Shown piece by piece: positions 1 to 8,876 of a DNA stretch of 53,945 bases. Position 1 is the stretch's first letter. Each line of letters starts with the position of its first letter. The DNA is from Candidatus Altimarinota bacterium (GTDB lineage: Bacteria > Patescibacteriota > Gracilibacteria > BD1-5 > UBA2023), in the NCBI GenBank assembly GCA_024709505.1, contig JANJWP010000007.1, positions 1 through 53,945 on the forward strand, read 5' to 3'. A program made the position numbers and the translations under genes. Under the pieces are notes generated by a model. That model saw nothing but the letters and a program-made list of their open reading frames with translations, did no database searches and was not told the origin of the DNA.

Positions 1-731
1 ACGAAGCTCATTTCGCAGTCGATCTGGTAGAACTCGCAGGAGTGGCGGTCGGCGCGCGGATCTTCGTCGCGGAAGCACGGCGCGATCTGGAAGTATTTGT
101 CCACGCCGCCCACCATGAGAAGCTGCTTGTACTGCTGGGGAGCCTGCGGAAGGGCGTAGAATTTTCCGTGGTGGAGGCGTGAGGGAATCAAATAGTCGCG
201 GGCGCCTTCCGGGGAAGAAACGGTGAAGATGGGAGTTTGGACCTCGAGGAATCCGTCGTTCGAAAACCAATTGCGGGCGAACTGGTTCATCTTGGCACGG
301 AATTCGACGTTGCCCAAGGTTTTTCGACGGCGGAGGTCGAGATAGCGGTGCTTGTAGCGCACTTCTTCGTTGGCCTCGGAATGGTCGTCGATGACGAACG
401 GCGGGGTCTTGGATTCGGAGAGGACTTCGGCTTCGGTAATGATGACCTCGATTTCGCCGGTGGCGAGATTGGGGTTGTTTTGTCCTTCCGGGCGGGCGCG
501 GACGGTTCCATGGAGTTTGACGACGTATTCCGAACGGAAAGAGTCGGCAATCTTCCAAGCCGTTTCGGAATCGGCCGGATCATAGACGGTTTGAGTGAGT
601 CCGTAACGGTCGCGGAGGTCGATGAAGATGACGCCGCCATGATCGCGACGATTGGCTACCCAGCCGGAAAGGACGACTTTTTTGCCGATGTCGGAGGCGG
701 TAAGTTCGCCGCAGGTATGGGTTCGGTGCAT
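1..731 (-). CDS. aspS: Aspartyl-tRNA synthetase, N-terminal part (cut by window edge)
   Basis: This cytoplasmic class II synthetase charges tRNA-Asp. The visible ~243 residues begin [16 protein letters not shown], the usual AspRS start. They contain the OB-fold anticodon-binding domain ([20 protein letters not shown], about residues 20-40) and then the start of the catalytic domain. That part includes class II motif 2 as [15 protein letters not shown] close to the window edge. The rest lies upstream of base 1. The ATG at 731 is chosen because the conserved MRTHxCGEL start is met exactly there; no SD is visible. No TGA codon is used in this part. A T-box-like leader and terminator lie immediately upstream, which suggests control by uncharged tRNA-Asp. 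The family is certain; bacterial versus archaeal-type specificity (Asp only, or Asp/Asn) was not judged. Confidence 0.96.
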   Translation of the reverse strand, partial: MHRTHTCGELTASDIGKKVVLSGWVANRRDHGGVIFIDLRDRYGLTQTVYDPADSETAWKIADSFRSEYVVKLHGTVRARPEGQNNPNLATGEIEVIITEAEVLSESKTPPFVIDDHSEANEEVRYKHRYLDLRRRKTLGNVEFRAKMNQFARNWFSNDGFLEVQTPIFTVSSPEGARDYLIPSRLHHGKFYALPQAPQQYKQLLMVGGVDKYFQIAPCFRDEDPRADRHSCEFYQIDCEMSF

Positions 732-748
732 AGAGAAAACGCGTAAAT

Positions 749-977
749 AAAAAACGCCCGGCAAATGCCAGCGCTTCGGTTCCGCGCGGAAATCGCGGAA
801 AGGTGCCACCGAGGCTTCGGGCGTTCCGCGTTCGGCTACGGAAGCGCGAAGCGGGCACCCTTCTTAATTTCGCCCGGTAACGGGGGCTCCCGGAGGGGTC
901 TACTACGTCCGCGAAGCGGACGGTTCTTCCCTCGGCATCGCGGGTGTTGGCCGCTCGAACGCCGTTCTTCTTCTTGC
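749..977 (-). promoter_or_regulatory. T-box-like tRNA-Asp-sensing leader of aspS
   Basis: The ~245-nt aspS leader carries an antiterminator-like fold at 774-814: helix CCTCGG/CCGAAG, a 7-nt bulge TGGCACC (802-808), then a perfect helix TTCCGCG/CGCGGAA. TGGNACC in a 7-nt bulge between two helices is the T-box signature, and N = C is what pairs with the G discriminator of tRNA-Asp. Further upstream, a hairpin at 893-933 (GAGGG/CCCTC outer, CGTCCG/CGGACG inner) has an internal loop with GAC, an Asp codon, at 898-900. A stem using CGGGCGTT followed by TTTTTT (749-754) gives a terminator just before the start codon; its 5' partner AACGCCCG lies at 818-825. Mutual exclusion of the two folds and a full Stem I were not proven. 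Confidence 0.62.
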
Positions 978-983
978 CCGGAA

Positions 984-1011
984 AGATTATGCGAAAAGGG
1001 ACGGAAGTCAA
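984..1011 (-). promoter_or_regulatory. Predicted aspS promoter
   Basis: TTGACT (1006-1011) and TAATCT (984-989) are separated by 16 nt. The -35 is good and the -10 is weak. Initiation near 977 would give the T-box-like leader. Confidence 0.45.
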
Positions 1012-1021
1012 GAAGGCAAGG

Positions 1022-1048
1022 AAAAAGGCGTCCCGAAGGACGCCTTTG
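1022..1048 (-). terminator. Rho-independent terminator after the membrane-protein gene
   Basis: AAAGGCGTCC-TTCG-GGACGCCTTTTT on the minus strand: a 9-bp stem, tetraloop and T-run. It follows the gene that ends at 1081 and precedes the aspS promoter. Confidence 0.85.
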
Positions 1049-1080
1049 AAGGATCTCCATTCCTCGGAAGAACGACCGGT

Positions 1081-1800
1081 TCAAATCGGACCGAAAAGCC
1101 ACCACGCCGAAACCGATACCGAAAGGAAACCCAACGCCAGCGTATAGCGACGTAAAACATAGGAGTCCTTCAGGAAAAAGGTGAGCACAGTGGATGAAGC
1201 AACGGCAAAGCCTGCCTGCCAGACCGATTCGCCAATCATCGAAAACAAGAAAACCGAGAGAAACGAAACGACGATCGTTACGTTCGTGGTTTGCGGGTAG
1301 TTGTGCCAGTGGATTTCCCCGAAATCGTGGATGAAATACCTTCCCGCACCCGAATTGACGAGCTCGATTGGAACCACCAAATCGGAACTCTTCAACACCG
1401 CCGGCAAAAGCATCCCATAGAATACGGGGTACGCGCAGGCGGCGATGGCGAACGCTGCCTCGGAAGAGATGAAAAACCGGATCGGAACGTACGTCAGGAG
1501 GGTTGTCACGACGAATATCCGACCATGTTCGAAGACCATGTTTTTCGCCGAAATCCTGAGCGGCGAGCCGAGCGCGAGAAGTATCGAGAAAACCGCCGCG
1601 ATGGCATAGGTTCCCAAGAAAGCCCAGAGGAAAGCCAGGAACAAATCGGAAAATCCGACCGAAAATTTCCGGACGGAAACGACGTTCCATAAGAGCCATA
1701 CCGAAAAAGCGACGACGAGAACGGAAAAGAGCACCCCCACGATTTGAATCCGTTTTTCCGACTCCGGAGTGAAGGTTTCGATGGCCGCGTCTTGTTTCAT
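1081..1800 (-). CDS. Polytopic membrane protein of unknown function, ending in TGA
   Basis: The 239-residue protein starts MKQDAAIETF and has about six or seven hydrophobic segments (for example VGVLFSVLVVAFSVWLLWNV and ATSSTVLTF-like stretches near the C-terminus). I do not recognise the family. The ATG at 1800 is preceded by GGGAGGAACAACG, one of the few strong SD sites in the window, so an ATG five codons upstream is not preferred. The only possible stop is TGA at 1081-1083. Read as Gly, the frame stays open through the terminator at 1022-1048 and through the aspS leader. Either TGA stops translation here, the mRNA is nonstop, or there is a sequence error. A promoter and a perfect 5'-UTR hairpin lie upstream. 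Confidence 0.72.
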   Translation of the reverse strand: MKQDAAIETFTPESEKRIQIVGVLFSVLVVAFSVWLLWNVVSVRKFSVGFSDLFLAFLWAFLGTYAIAAVFSILLALGSPLRISAKNMVFEHGRIFVVTTLLTYVPIRFFISSEAAFAIAACAYPVFYGMLLPAVLKSSDLVVPIELVNSGAGRYFIHDFGEIHWHNYPQTTNVTIVVSFLSVFLFSMIGESVWQAGFAVASSTVLTFFLKDSYVLRRYTLALGFLSVSVSAWWLFGPI

Positions 1801-1828
1801 CGTTGTTCCTCCCAAAAGAAATGGAAAA

Positions 1829-1909
1829 CCGCGTTCGAATATTTTGTCCGAACGCGGAAATATGTTAATGATCCGAATTGGAAAATACGGATGGATTTAA
1901 AAAAGTCAA
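1829..1909 (-). promoter_or_regulatory. Promoter plus perfect 5'-UTR hairpin of the membrane-protein gene
   Basis: TTGACT (1904-1909), a 16-nt spacer and TATTTT (1882-1887) form the promoter. The untranslated leader contains CCGCGTTCG / CGAACGCGG, a perfect 9-bp stem with an 11-nt loop at 1829-1857. It lies about 16 nt upstream of the SD. Confidence 0.65.
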
Positions 1910-1977
1910 TCGCCCATTTTGAGAACGGCGCGACCTCCAGCCTTTCAAGGGAAAGGACGGAGAGGCGATTCAAATCG

Positions 1978-2005
1978 TTGCATGCCGAAACGAAAACCGT
2001 AATAT
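1978..2005 (+). promoter_or_regulatory. Predicted promoter of the 2033 gene
   Basis: TTGCAT (1978-1983), a 16-nt spacer and TAATAT (2000-2005). The start codon lies 27 nt past the -10 and there is no SD. Confidence 0.45.
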
Positions 2006-2032
2006 CCCCAGGATTATCCGTCTTTCCGTTCC

Positions 2033-3328
2033 ATGCCCGCGAAAAAATCCGTCGTCCAAAAAACGAAAAAACACGCCGAATCCGAAGTGAAATCCCAAAA
2101 AGAAATCGGGGACAAAAAGCGAGGAGCGCTCAGTTCCGTCGCGACCGCCTTTAAGACCTACGGCGAAGACTTGAAAAAAATAGGGGGTGATTTGGCCCTA
2201 CCCTACCGGCACTTCGTCCATTGGAACGTTTCGAAGACCGTCATTTTCGCCTACGCCCTCATTGCGGGCCTCGTTTTTTCACTCCCCTTCCTCCTCGCTA
2301 TCGGCGGCGTGATTTTTTACGCCCTGAGCTTCCCCGCCGGAGAGGCGACCGCGGCGCTCGTCTCGTCAAAGGAATCGATTTCCACCGGGCTCATAAACGC
2401 GGCGCTCTTCGAAAATTTTGGAAAAGCCGCGCTTTCCATCGTGCTGTTCCTTTTCGTATTGGCGACGTTTTCTATCTTCGCGACCTACGGATACTACCTG
2501 CTCGCCCACGCGTACCGGGGATATTTCGAAGGAATCGAAACGCCTCTCCGTTCAAACCCGTTTTTCGACTGGAAGCGGGTTTGGAAATTCGCGGGCGTCC
2601 TCGGATGGTCGTCGCTCTACGTGCTCGCCCCGATTCTCGTGGGAGCCGCGCTCTTTCTCGTGGCGATATTGCTTTTCGCGACGAATAGCGAAGAGGTTTC
2701 CCAGAATTTCGTTCTATGAATCTCCACCTTCGTCATCGTGGTGGCGGCCCTCATTTCGAGCGCGTACCTCGCCTTTCGGACCGGCTTTGCCACGTTTACG
2801 CTCCTCTCGAGCGAAAATCCCGGAACTGCCAAATCTTTCGTAACGGAGAGCATGGCGATTTCCCGCGGGAAAATTCTCCGCATCGCGCTGGCGTTCCTCC
2901 CCTTCGCGATTGCGGTGGGATCTTTCGAAAGTCTCGCCGAAAAAGCCGACCTTTCGCTCTCGGCGTCGAGAATGTATGAAACCGCGGTCTCGCTCCAATC
3001 CGGAAACGAACGGGCTTCCGACGATGCCGAACTCCTGAAACGCTACGTTGATCCGACGCTTGGAAACGATGACCTATCGGATTTGGTCAAGCGCTTTTCG
3101 AAGCACGATCCCCAATCCGAAGGCATTGGGAAGGCGCTCTTCGACGACGTCGCGCCCTACCTCGACCGAGACCAGCTCGATCCGAATTGGCGGATATTCG
3201 AGACGGCGTTCAGTCTCGTATCGTTCGTGCTGTTGGACGGACTCCTTACCCTCGCGCTCTTTTCGATCTACGTCCGCATTGGCGGGCACCTCCGAAATCC
3301 AAAAGAAGAACCGCTCGTGGCGGCGTAA
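2033..3328 (+). CDS. Multi-pass membrane protein of unknown function
   Basis: The 431-residue protein has one TGA (2717-2719, residue 229), which joins two open halves in the same frame inside a hydrophobic run (NFVL-G-ISTFVIVVAALI). Residues 1-45 are basic and Lys-rich. Some six or more hydrophobic segments follow, in two groups (about 70-230 and 230-300). A soluble stretch rich in Asp and Lys follows (about 310-385), then a last membrane segment. The layout resembles uncharacterised DUF975/glycerophosphodiesterase-membrane-domain-like proteins, but I see no diagnostic motif. It ends in TAA, directly followed by a terminator. It is monocistronic, tail-to-tail with the beta-propeller gene. 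Confidence 0.8.
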
Positions 3329-3358
3329 AAAATCCCCCGGAAATTCCGGGGGATTTTC
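3326..3358. terminator. Bidirectional terminator
   Basis: AAAATCCCCCGG-AAATT-CCGGGGGATTTT serves the convergent genes ending at 3328 and 3373. Confidence 0.88.
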
Positions 3359-3372
3359 ATAACCGTTTCTTT

Positions 3373-5802
3373 TTACTCCCAAATCGTCTCCGATACGGCG
3401 GAATATCCCTTCGTCATGTCGTGTCCGACCATTTTCTGATTGGAAATGGTATAGAGCACGTCGTCGAGATACATGTTTCGGATAACGAAGGATTTATAGT
3501 AGTTCCAGATATGGCTCGCGAAGTATTCGCCGTCGGTCGAAGATTCGTAGCAGTACGGGGGAACGTAGGAAATCGAACTCGGGCAGTATTCGCCACCCCC
3601 GATGACCTTTTCGCACTTTGGCGCGACGGTGGGCTTGGCGTAGCGGGCACATTCCTTTTGGCGCTCGGCCGCGATGTCTCCCTTGACGATGTGCGAGAGG
3701 CGGGCCACTTCGACAATCGCCCCCTCGTTTACGGAGATGACGAGCGTTCCTTGGAAAGCGTCCTTGGAACGGTAAACGTCGTTCGGGTCACCGGCGCTCT
3801 CCATGACGGTCGCCGGAAGCATGAGGAGCTTTTTGGAAGCGTTCCAAGTAAAGAGCTTGGGATTCCAAAGCGCGTCGCTCGACGATCCAACCGAACCGAT
3901 GGTCAACGTCTTCAGCTGCTTGGGATTTTTTACGTCGGAAACATCGTAGAGATCAACCTTCAGCCCGGCGTTTTGAGTGCCGCCCCACTGATTGGTCTTG
4001 GTATCGTATCCGAGTCCGATAAGCTTGCCCGGAGCGTAAGGATGGAGATAGACCGAGTATCCCGGAATCTTCAGTTCGCCTTCGATCTTCGGGTTTTTCG
4101 CGTCAGCCACGTCAATGACAAAGAGCGGGTCGATGCGTTCGAAGGTGACGAGATAGAGTTTGTCTCCGATGAAGCGCGAGGATTGGAAGGTTTCGCCCGG
4201 GGCAATGTTGGCAATGGTTCAGAGGAGCGAGAGTTTCGAATCGAGAATCGAGACGCGGGTGGAAGGCTTTTCGCCCTGTTCGCTCGTAACGATGCGGAAG
4301 GTTCCGTCAGTGCCCTCGTCCATCGAATACTTGTTCAAGGGGGTTCCCGGAATTACCGCGGTTGCGGCGTATTTGACGGAAGTTCCGGAAATCGAAAACT
4401 TATGCGCGAGGGTTTCGAATCCCGCGTTCCAGAACGGCATGATGCACCGAGCGAAATCCGGACACTTCCACGGCGTTGGGGAATAGAGTTGGGAAGTGAC
4501 GAAAAGCGATTTTTCCGTCATCATGATTTCGCCAACGTCACCGAAGAACACCTTCGATTTGGTCTTCGCTTCGGGATTGGCCAAATCGATGACCGAGAGG
4601 GTGGTGAAAGTCGGTTGGAAGGAATATTTCTCAAGGGTTGCCGAATCCGGAAGGACATACTCGACGTCGGTACACGAGGCGGCATCGCCCGATTCGAGAC
4701 GGTAGGGCATGCGTTTTCCGTTCAAAAGGAAATTCGCAGTTCTTCCCGAATCCGAAGACAGTTCGATCTTTTTCGGCATGACCTTCTTAACGTTGAAATC
4801 CTTGTCGATCTTCGCGGAATCGAGTTCCGGAGTCGTGCCGGACTTGAGTCCCGAAACCGAACGGTAGTAGCGCTCGTAAGGAAAAGAGAACTGCGCGTTC
4901 GAAAGAAGGTAGAGATGGTTCCCTACGCGACGACTTTGGCTTACCGCTCCGTCGATTTGCAGGAATCGGTCGATTTTCGGATTGGCCGGGTCGCGGACGT
5001 CGTAGACAACGACGACCGACTTGCTCGCGCGGTCAAACCAGTAGAAATGCGGATTGCGGAGTTCTTGGTACTTGGTCGCAAAAAGCACGAGCTTTCCGTC
5101 GGCAAGGTAGATTTCGGGGTTTCCGTAAGATTCCGGAACCTTGATCTTCTTCACGATGGACACGTTTTTCGGATCGCGGACGTCGGTAACGTAGATGCGG
5201 TGGTCTTCGGAATTGTAGAAATACGAGTGTGATCCGTCGGTTTTTACGATTTCGGATTCATCAACCCCTCCGAACTGGACGTTGGTTTGGGAGAAATCCT
5301 TGGCACCTCCGCCTCCGGCGTTCGGGGCTGGCGACGAAACCGCCGATACGGGGGAAGCGTCCGAGGATTTCGAAATCTCCGATCCGGAATCGCGGGACAT
5401 GACGGCATCCTCCATGAGCACGGGATACCCATAGTGCCCGCGGGGATTCTTTTTATAATAGTCGGCAATGAAGTCCGAGAGAACGTCTTCCATGTTCGAA
5501 CAGCTCGAAAACGACTTCACCGAGAACTCCGGGGCTTTGGCGGCCGTTCCAGTGGCGGTCTTTTCAAGGTCTTCGAGGGAAGTGTCTTCGTCGAGGCACT
5601 TGGGGGTGCCGGGGTTCATGCAGTACATCATGGTGCACGCGGCTTGTCCGTCGGAACCCACCGAACAAGTATTGCAACCGTCGTGGTACGACTTGCACTG
5701 CCCGAGGTTCACGCCGTTGACGACGACGTCTGCGGCGAAAACCGTCGAAACCGTAGCTGCGAGGGCCAAACCGAAGGCCCAGTGGAAAATGGAGCGCTTC
5801 AT
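3373..5802 (-). CDS. Secreted beta-propeller domain protein (COG4880-like)
   Basis: The 809-residue exported protein has a Sec signal peptide: MKRSIFHWAFG, a hydrophobic stretch, then VFA|AD near residue 23. The mature N-terminus is Cys-rich (QCKSYHDGCNTC, ACTMMYC). A Ser/Ala/Gly linker leads to the signature SQTNVQFGGVDESEIVKTDG. That motif matches the bacterial/archaeal 'secreted protein with C-terminal beta-propeller' family, which ends in repeated IYVTDVRDPKN / VYDVRDPANPK blades. The TGA at 4219-4221 (residue 528) reads as Gly and joins the last blades (VIDVADAKNPKIEG). The stop is TAA. The promoter TTGACT-16-TAAAAT gives a ~22-nt leader without SD. It is probably anchored to, or released from, the cell surface; the ligand is unknown. 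Confidence 0.88.
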
Positions 5803-5830
5803 AAATAAAAAGTGAGGGATAAACGAATCA

Positions 5831-5858
5831 ATTTTAGGAGGGTCGGACAAGGAGTCAA
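5831..5858 (-). promoter_or_regulatory. Promoter of the beta-propeller gene
   Basis: TTGACT (5853-5858), a 16-nt spacer and TAAAAT (5831-5836). Confidence 0.6.
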
Positions 5859-5960
5859 GAATTTTGGAAATCCTCGAGCGTCCGGGGCATACGTTCCGAC
5901 CTCCTCCGAAAGGGAAAACGAATCGGGCGGCAGAACGTGACAAAAACGGTTTTTCGTCCT

Positions 5961-6022
5961 TTGACTTTTTCCGAACGTTTCGTATTATCCGCGCTATCCC
6001 TTCGGACGAAACCTCGTCCGAA
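5961..6022 (+). promoter_or_regulatory. Promoter and perfect 5'-UTR hairpin of the tandem-repeat gene
   Basis: TTGACT (5961-5966), a 16-nt spacer and TATTAT (5983-5988). The leader contains TTCGGACGA-AACC-TCGTCCGAA at 6001-6022, a perfect 9-bp hairpin, then a strong SD AAGGAGGG before the ATG at 6068. Confidence 0.68.
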
Positions 6023-6067
6023 GCGGAAGGAATTCCTAAAAACCCAAACCAAAACAAGGAGGGCCCA

Positions 6068-6685
6068 ATGGCCGACAAAGTACGCACCGTTTCCGAACAA
6101 GGGGAAGTTTTCGGACGAAATCAGGCAATCGAACACCTTAAGCGCACCTTGCGTCGCAGGGGAATCCGGGTCGATTTGGGCGAGACGTTCGCCAAAGGAC
6201 GCTCTTACGAACTCCTTTCGCTCTACTTCGACCTCCATTCCGAAGAAGGCAGCCTGAAACACTTCTTCCGCCCCAAGGTCGGATTCGAAAAGCTCGCCGA
6301 CAATCCGGCGACGCTCGAAAAATTCGCGCTGTTGCCTTTGGCGCAAAACGAAACGTTCGGACGCAATCAGGCCATCGCGCATCTCAAGCGCGGTCTGAGG
6401 CACCACGGAATCCGCCTGGATTTGACGGAAGTGTTCCGGAAGCGCCGTTCCTACGAGCTTCTCGAGCTCTACTTCGATCCGGCGGAAGAAGACGGCAGCC
6501 GCAAGCGCCTGTTCCGTCCCAAGGAGGACTATTTCTCGAGAATCCGGAACGAAAGCCTGCTCCATGACTTTCCGACGCTTCTCCCGAAACCTCCGGCAAT
6601 GGTTCACATCGACGTCCGCGAGCTCCATCCGCGCGAAGCCGCCCCGTATTTCGGGCCGTCTTTCGCTCTGACGGCCGCATGCTGA
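6068..6685 (+). CDS. Tandem-repeat cytoplasmic protein, unknown function, ending in TGA
   Basis: The 205-residue soluble protein is built of two copies of a ~50-residue unit: FGRNQAIxHLKRxLRxxGIR, then DLxExFxKxRSYELLxLYFD and FRPK. The copies occupy about residues 16-65 and 97-146, with a linker and an unrelated tail. The basic helices suggest nucleic-acid or protein binding, but I do not recognise the family. The start at 6068 follows a textbook SD (AAGGAGGGCCCA), preferred over the upstream ATG at 5864, which lies before the promoter. The last codon before the terminator at 6700 is TGA (6683-6685). There is no in-frame TAA/TAG before that terminator, so TGA appears to act as a stop here. 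Confidence 0.75.
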   Translation: MADKVRTVSEQGEVFGRNQAIEHLKRTLRRRGIRVDLGETFAKGRSYELLSLYFDLHSEEGSLKHFFRPKVGFEKLADNPATLEKFALLPLAQNETFGRNQAIAHLKRGLRHHGIRLDLTEVFRKRRSYELLELYFDPAEEDGSRKRLFRPKEDYFSRIRNESLLHDFPTLLPKPPAMVHIDVRELHPREAAPYFGPSFALTAAC

Positions 6686-6699
6686 AAATCCGACGTCGA

Positions 6700-6724
6700 A
6701 AAACGCCCGCATCCGCGGGCGTTT
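6700..6724. terminator. Bidirectional terminator
   Basis: AAAACGCCCGC-AT-CCGCGGGCGTTTTT, between the convergent genes ending at 6685 and 6765. Confidence 0.85.
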
Positions 6725-6764
6725 TTCTTATGGGCGCATTCTTTTGGCTTTTGGACGAAAGGGA

Positions 6765-8867
6765 TTATTCGGCGAAAATCTGCACGTAATAGGTCATGCC
6801 GTTCCTTACGACGGCGGCTACGCCGAGTTTCGTCCAATCGCCGAGCATGTTCATCCGATGCCCTCCCGAAAGCGAAAGTCCGGCGAGGAGGAAATCCGAT
6901 CATACGCTGCCTCCGGCGACGTTTTCCCCCAAAGAGCTTCCGATTTCGATTCCCGCACGCTTGGCGGTTCCGTTGATCTTCGCTCCGGCCGAATCGTCGT
7001 GGCCGACGTAATTGTTTTCGGCCATGTCTTCAGCCTTGAAGCGGGCGAGACGCTCAAGATTGGAATCGAGAACGAGCGCCGGTTTGCCGGCCTTTTTCCG
7101 AATCGCGTTGATGAACCGGAGAGCGTTTTGCGGCGCGACGGAAACGTCGGAATCGGTATCCTTCCCCATCGAATCGTATTCGTTGGGCAAAATCGAAGCG
7201 ACGCCGGACTGATGGACGATCGGACCGTTGTATGCCGGAAAACCGTTGGAATACATTACTTCGACCAGGTACTGTCCCGGGTCGGAAAGCGGAATTCGAA
7301 GGGTAGCGGAACGCCCTTTCGCAACGTATCCGTCGGCACCCGTCTCCGAAGAAGGAAAAACGTGGGGCGTCACGTCGCCGTTCGGCGCCATGAGATAGGC
7401 CTCGGTCCGAAGATTTGGGCCGCCCGAAGCGAGATTGGTCCGAACGATTGCCTCGGAGCCGGAAACCGACACCGTAACGGCCTCCTTTTTCTCGACGACG
7501 TATGAGGGTGCGAGCGGCATTTCGGCATCGAACACGGTTTTTTCCGTTGAAAAGGTGTCCATGGAAAACGGGGTCGAAGATTCGGCTGCCGAAATCGAAA
7601 CGCGGACCGGTTTCGACGAATCGAATCGCGCCGCGTCGGATACCTCGAACGCAACGTCGCCCATGGACCTTCTCACGAGGGGTTCAATTCCGGGTTGCGA
7701 TATTTTTACCGTCCAAAGAATGCGGGCACCGGTTTTTGGAAGTTTCAGAACGTTTATCGGCGTGAGGTCGCTCGACTCTTCGCGAACGAATTCGGGCGCC
7801 CCCATCTGAATCGGGGTCGAAAATTCCGATAGGGCCCGTTTTCCGACGACGGCGGATTCTGGGAGAACGTAGATCGGCTGGGTTTTCGTCGTGGAGAATC
7901 CCATTCCGGAAGCGACGACCAAATCGTATTTTCCGGTTTCAAAAAGTGGAACCCGGTAGGAAAACCGACCCGAAGATACGGGAATCGAACGGGAAAATTT
8001 CTTTCCGGACGGCGATTTGAGAAAGAGGACGGTGTCGTCCTTTCCATCGGTAACGGTTCACGAGACCAAGAGCGTCTCTCCCGGAAAATAGGTGTTGGGG
8101 AGATTTTCGTCGAACCGCACGCCCAAATCGGCGAGAACGTTTTGCGCGACGAGTTCCTTTCGATATCCGGCGGGGGTGATTCCAAGCGGTTCGAACGAGC
8201 CCGAAAGCCGTCCCTTCGAAAGAGGTGCGAGGGCTTCGAAAGCGATCTTGGAAAGGTCAACGATATCCGGATGCACGGTGCAATTTGGACGGTCGTTCGC
8301 TTTGACCACCACCGATTTCGAACCCGCCGAAACCTGGATGAGCCGGCCCAGGTCGATGGCGCACCGGGCGGCCGAGTAGGTCGATTGGGAGAATCGGTCG
8401 CCATTTGCGGTTCCCCGCCCTTCGAACATGTCGGCGTAATAGAGGATTTGGGCTTCAGCCGAAAGCGACGGGGAAACGGCGGGGCTCGACGGGGAATCCG
8501 AAGTTTGGGAGGCCGTTTGAGTCGATGGCGAGGCCGGATTCGAAATCCTGATGAGAAGATTGAGATCGGAATACGCCCGAACCAATCGGTTCACGGCTCG
8601 TTGACGCTCGGAATCCGACCTCTTAAACGCCGCGTCAAGCGCGAGGAAGGCATTTTTCAGGTTTTCCCTTGCCGCGACGATTTTTATCCGGTTCTCGGCC
8701 GATATTCCACGGATTTTCGCGATTTTCCGGTCGGTATTGAGCGAAATCTTCGCGTACACCGAGGCGACTTTCGGTTCGCTGAAATTCGCCGCCGAAACCG
8801 CAGGGGTGGCAAACGCAAAGACCGAAACGGCGACGAGAAAAGACGAAAGGGGCTTTAAAAGATTCAT
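6765..8867 (-). CDS. Secreted RlpA-like double-psi barrel / CAP-domain protein
   Basis: The 700-residue exported protein has a signal peptide (residues 1-26, ending AVSA|AN). A helical spacer (30-110) and a Ser/Thr/Pro linker (110-136) follow. Next is an RlpA-like double-psi beta-barrel (139-229; YYADMFEGRGTANGDRF, VKANDRPNC, IVDLSKIAF), then Ig-like beta domains. The C-terminus is a CAP/SCP domain (about 580-700) with LVLDSNLERLARFKAEDMAE, GHDD, LGENVAGG, GGHRMNMLGDWTKLGVA and YYVQIFAE. TGA at 8058-8060 (residue 270) and 6900-6902 (residue 656) are Gly. The second lies inside the CAP core and proves the join. RlpA-like domains act on denuded glycan strands, and CAP domains are common in secreted wall-associated proteins. 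It follows the cyclophilin gene by 9 nt. Confidence 0.9.
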
Positions 8868-8876
8868 GTGGGCAAG

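Noticed and set aside
836-1699. 287-codon minus-strand frame overlapping the membrane protein and the aspS leader
   Set aside because: It is Arg/Phe/Gly-rich, crosses a clear terminator and promoter, and overlaps the SD-preceded membrane-protein frame.
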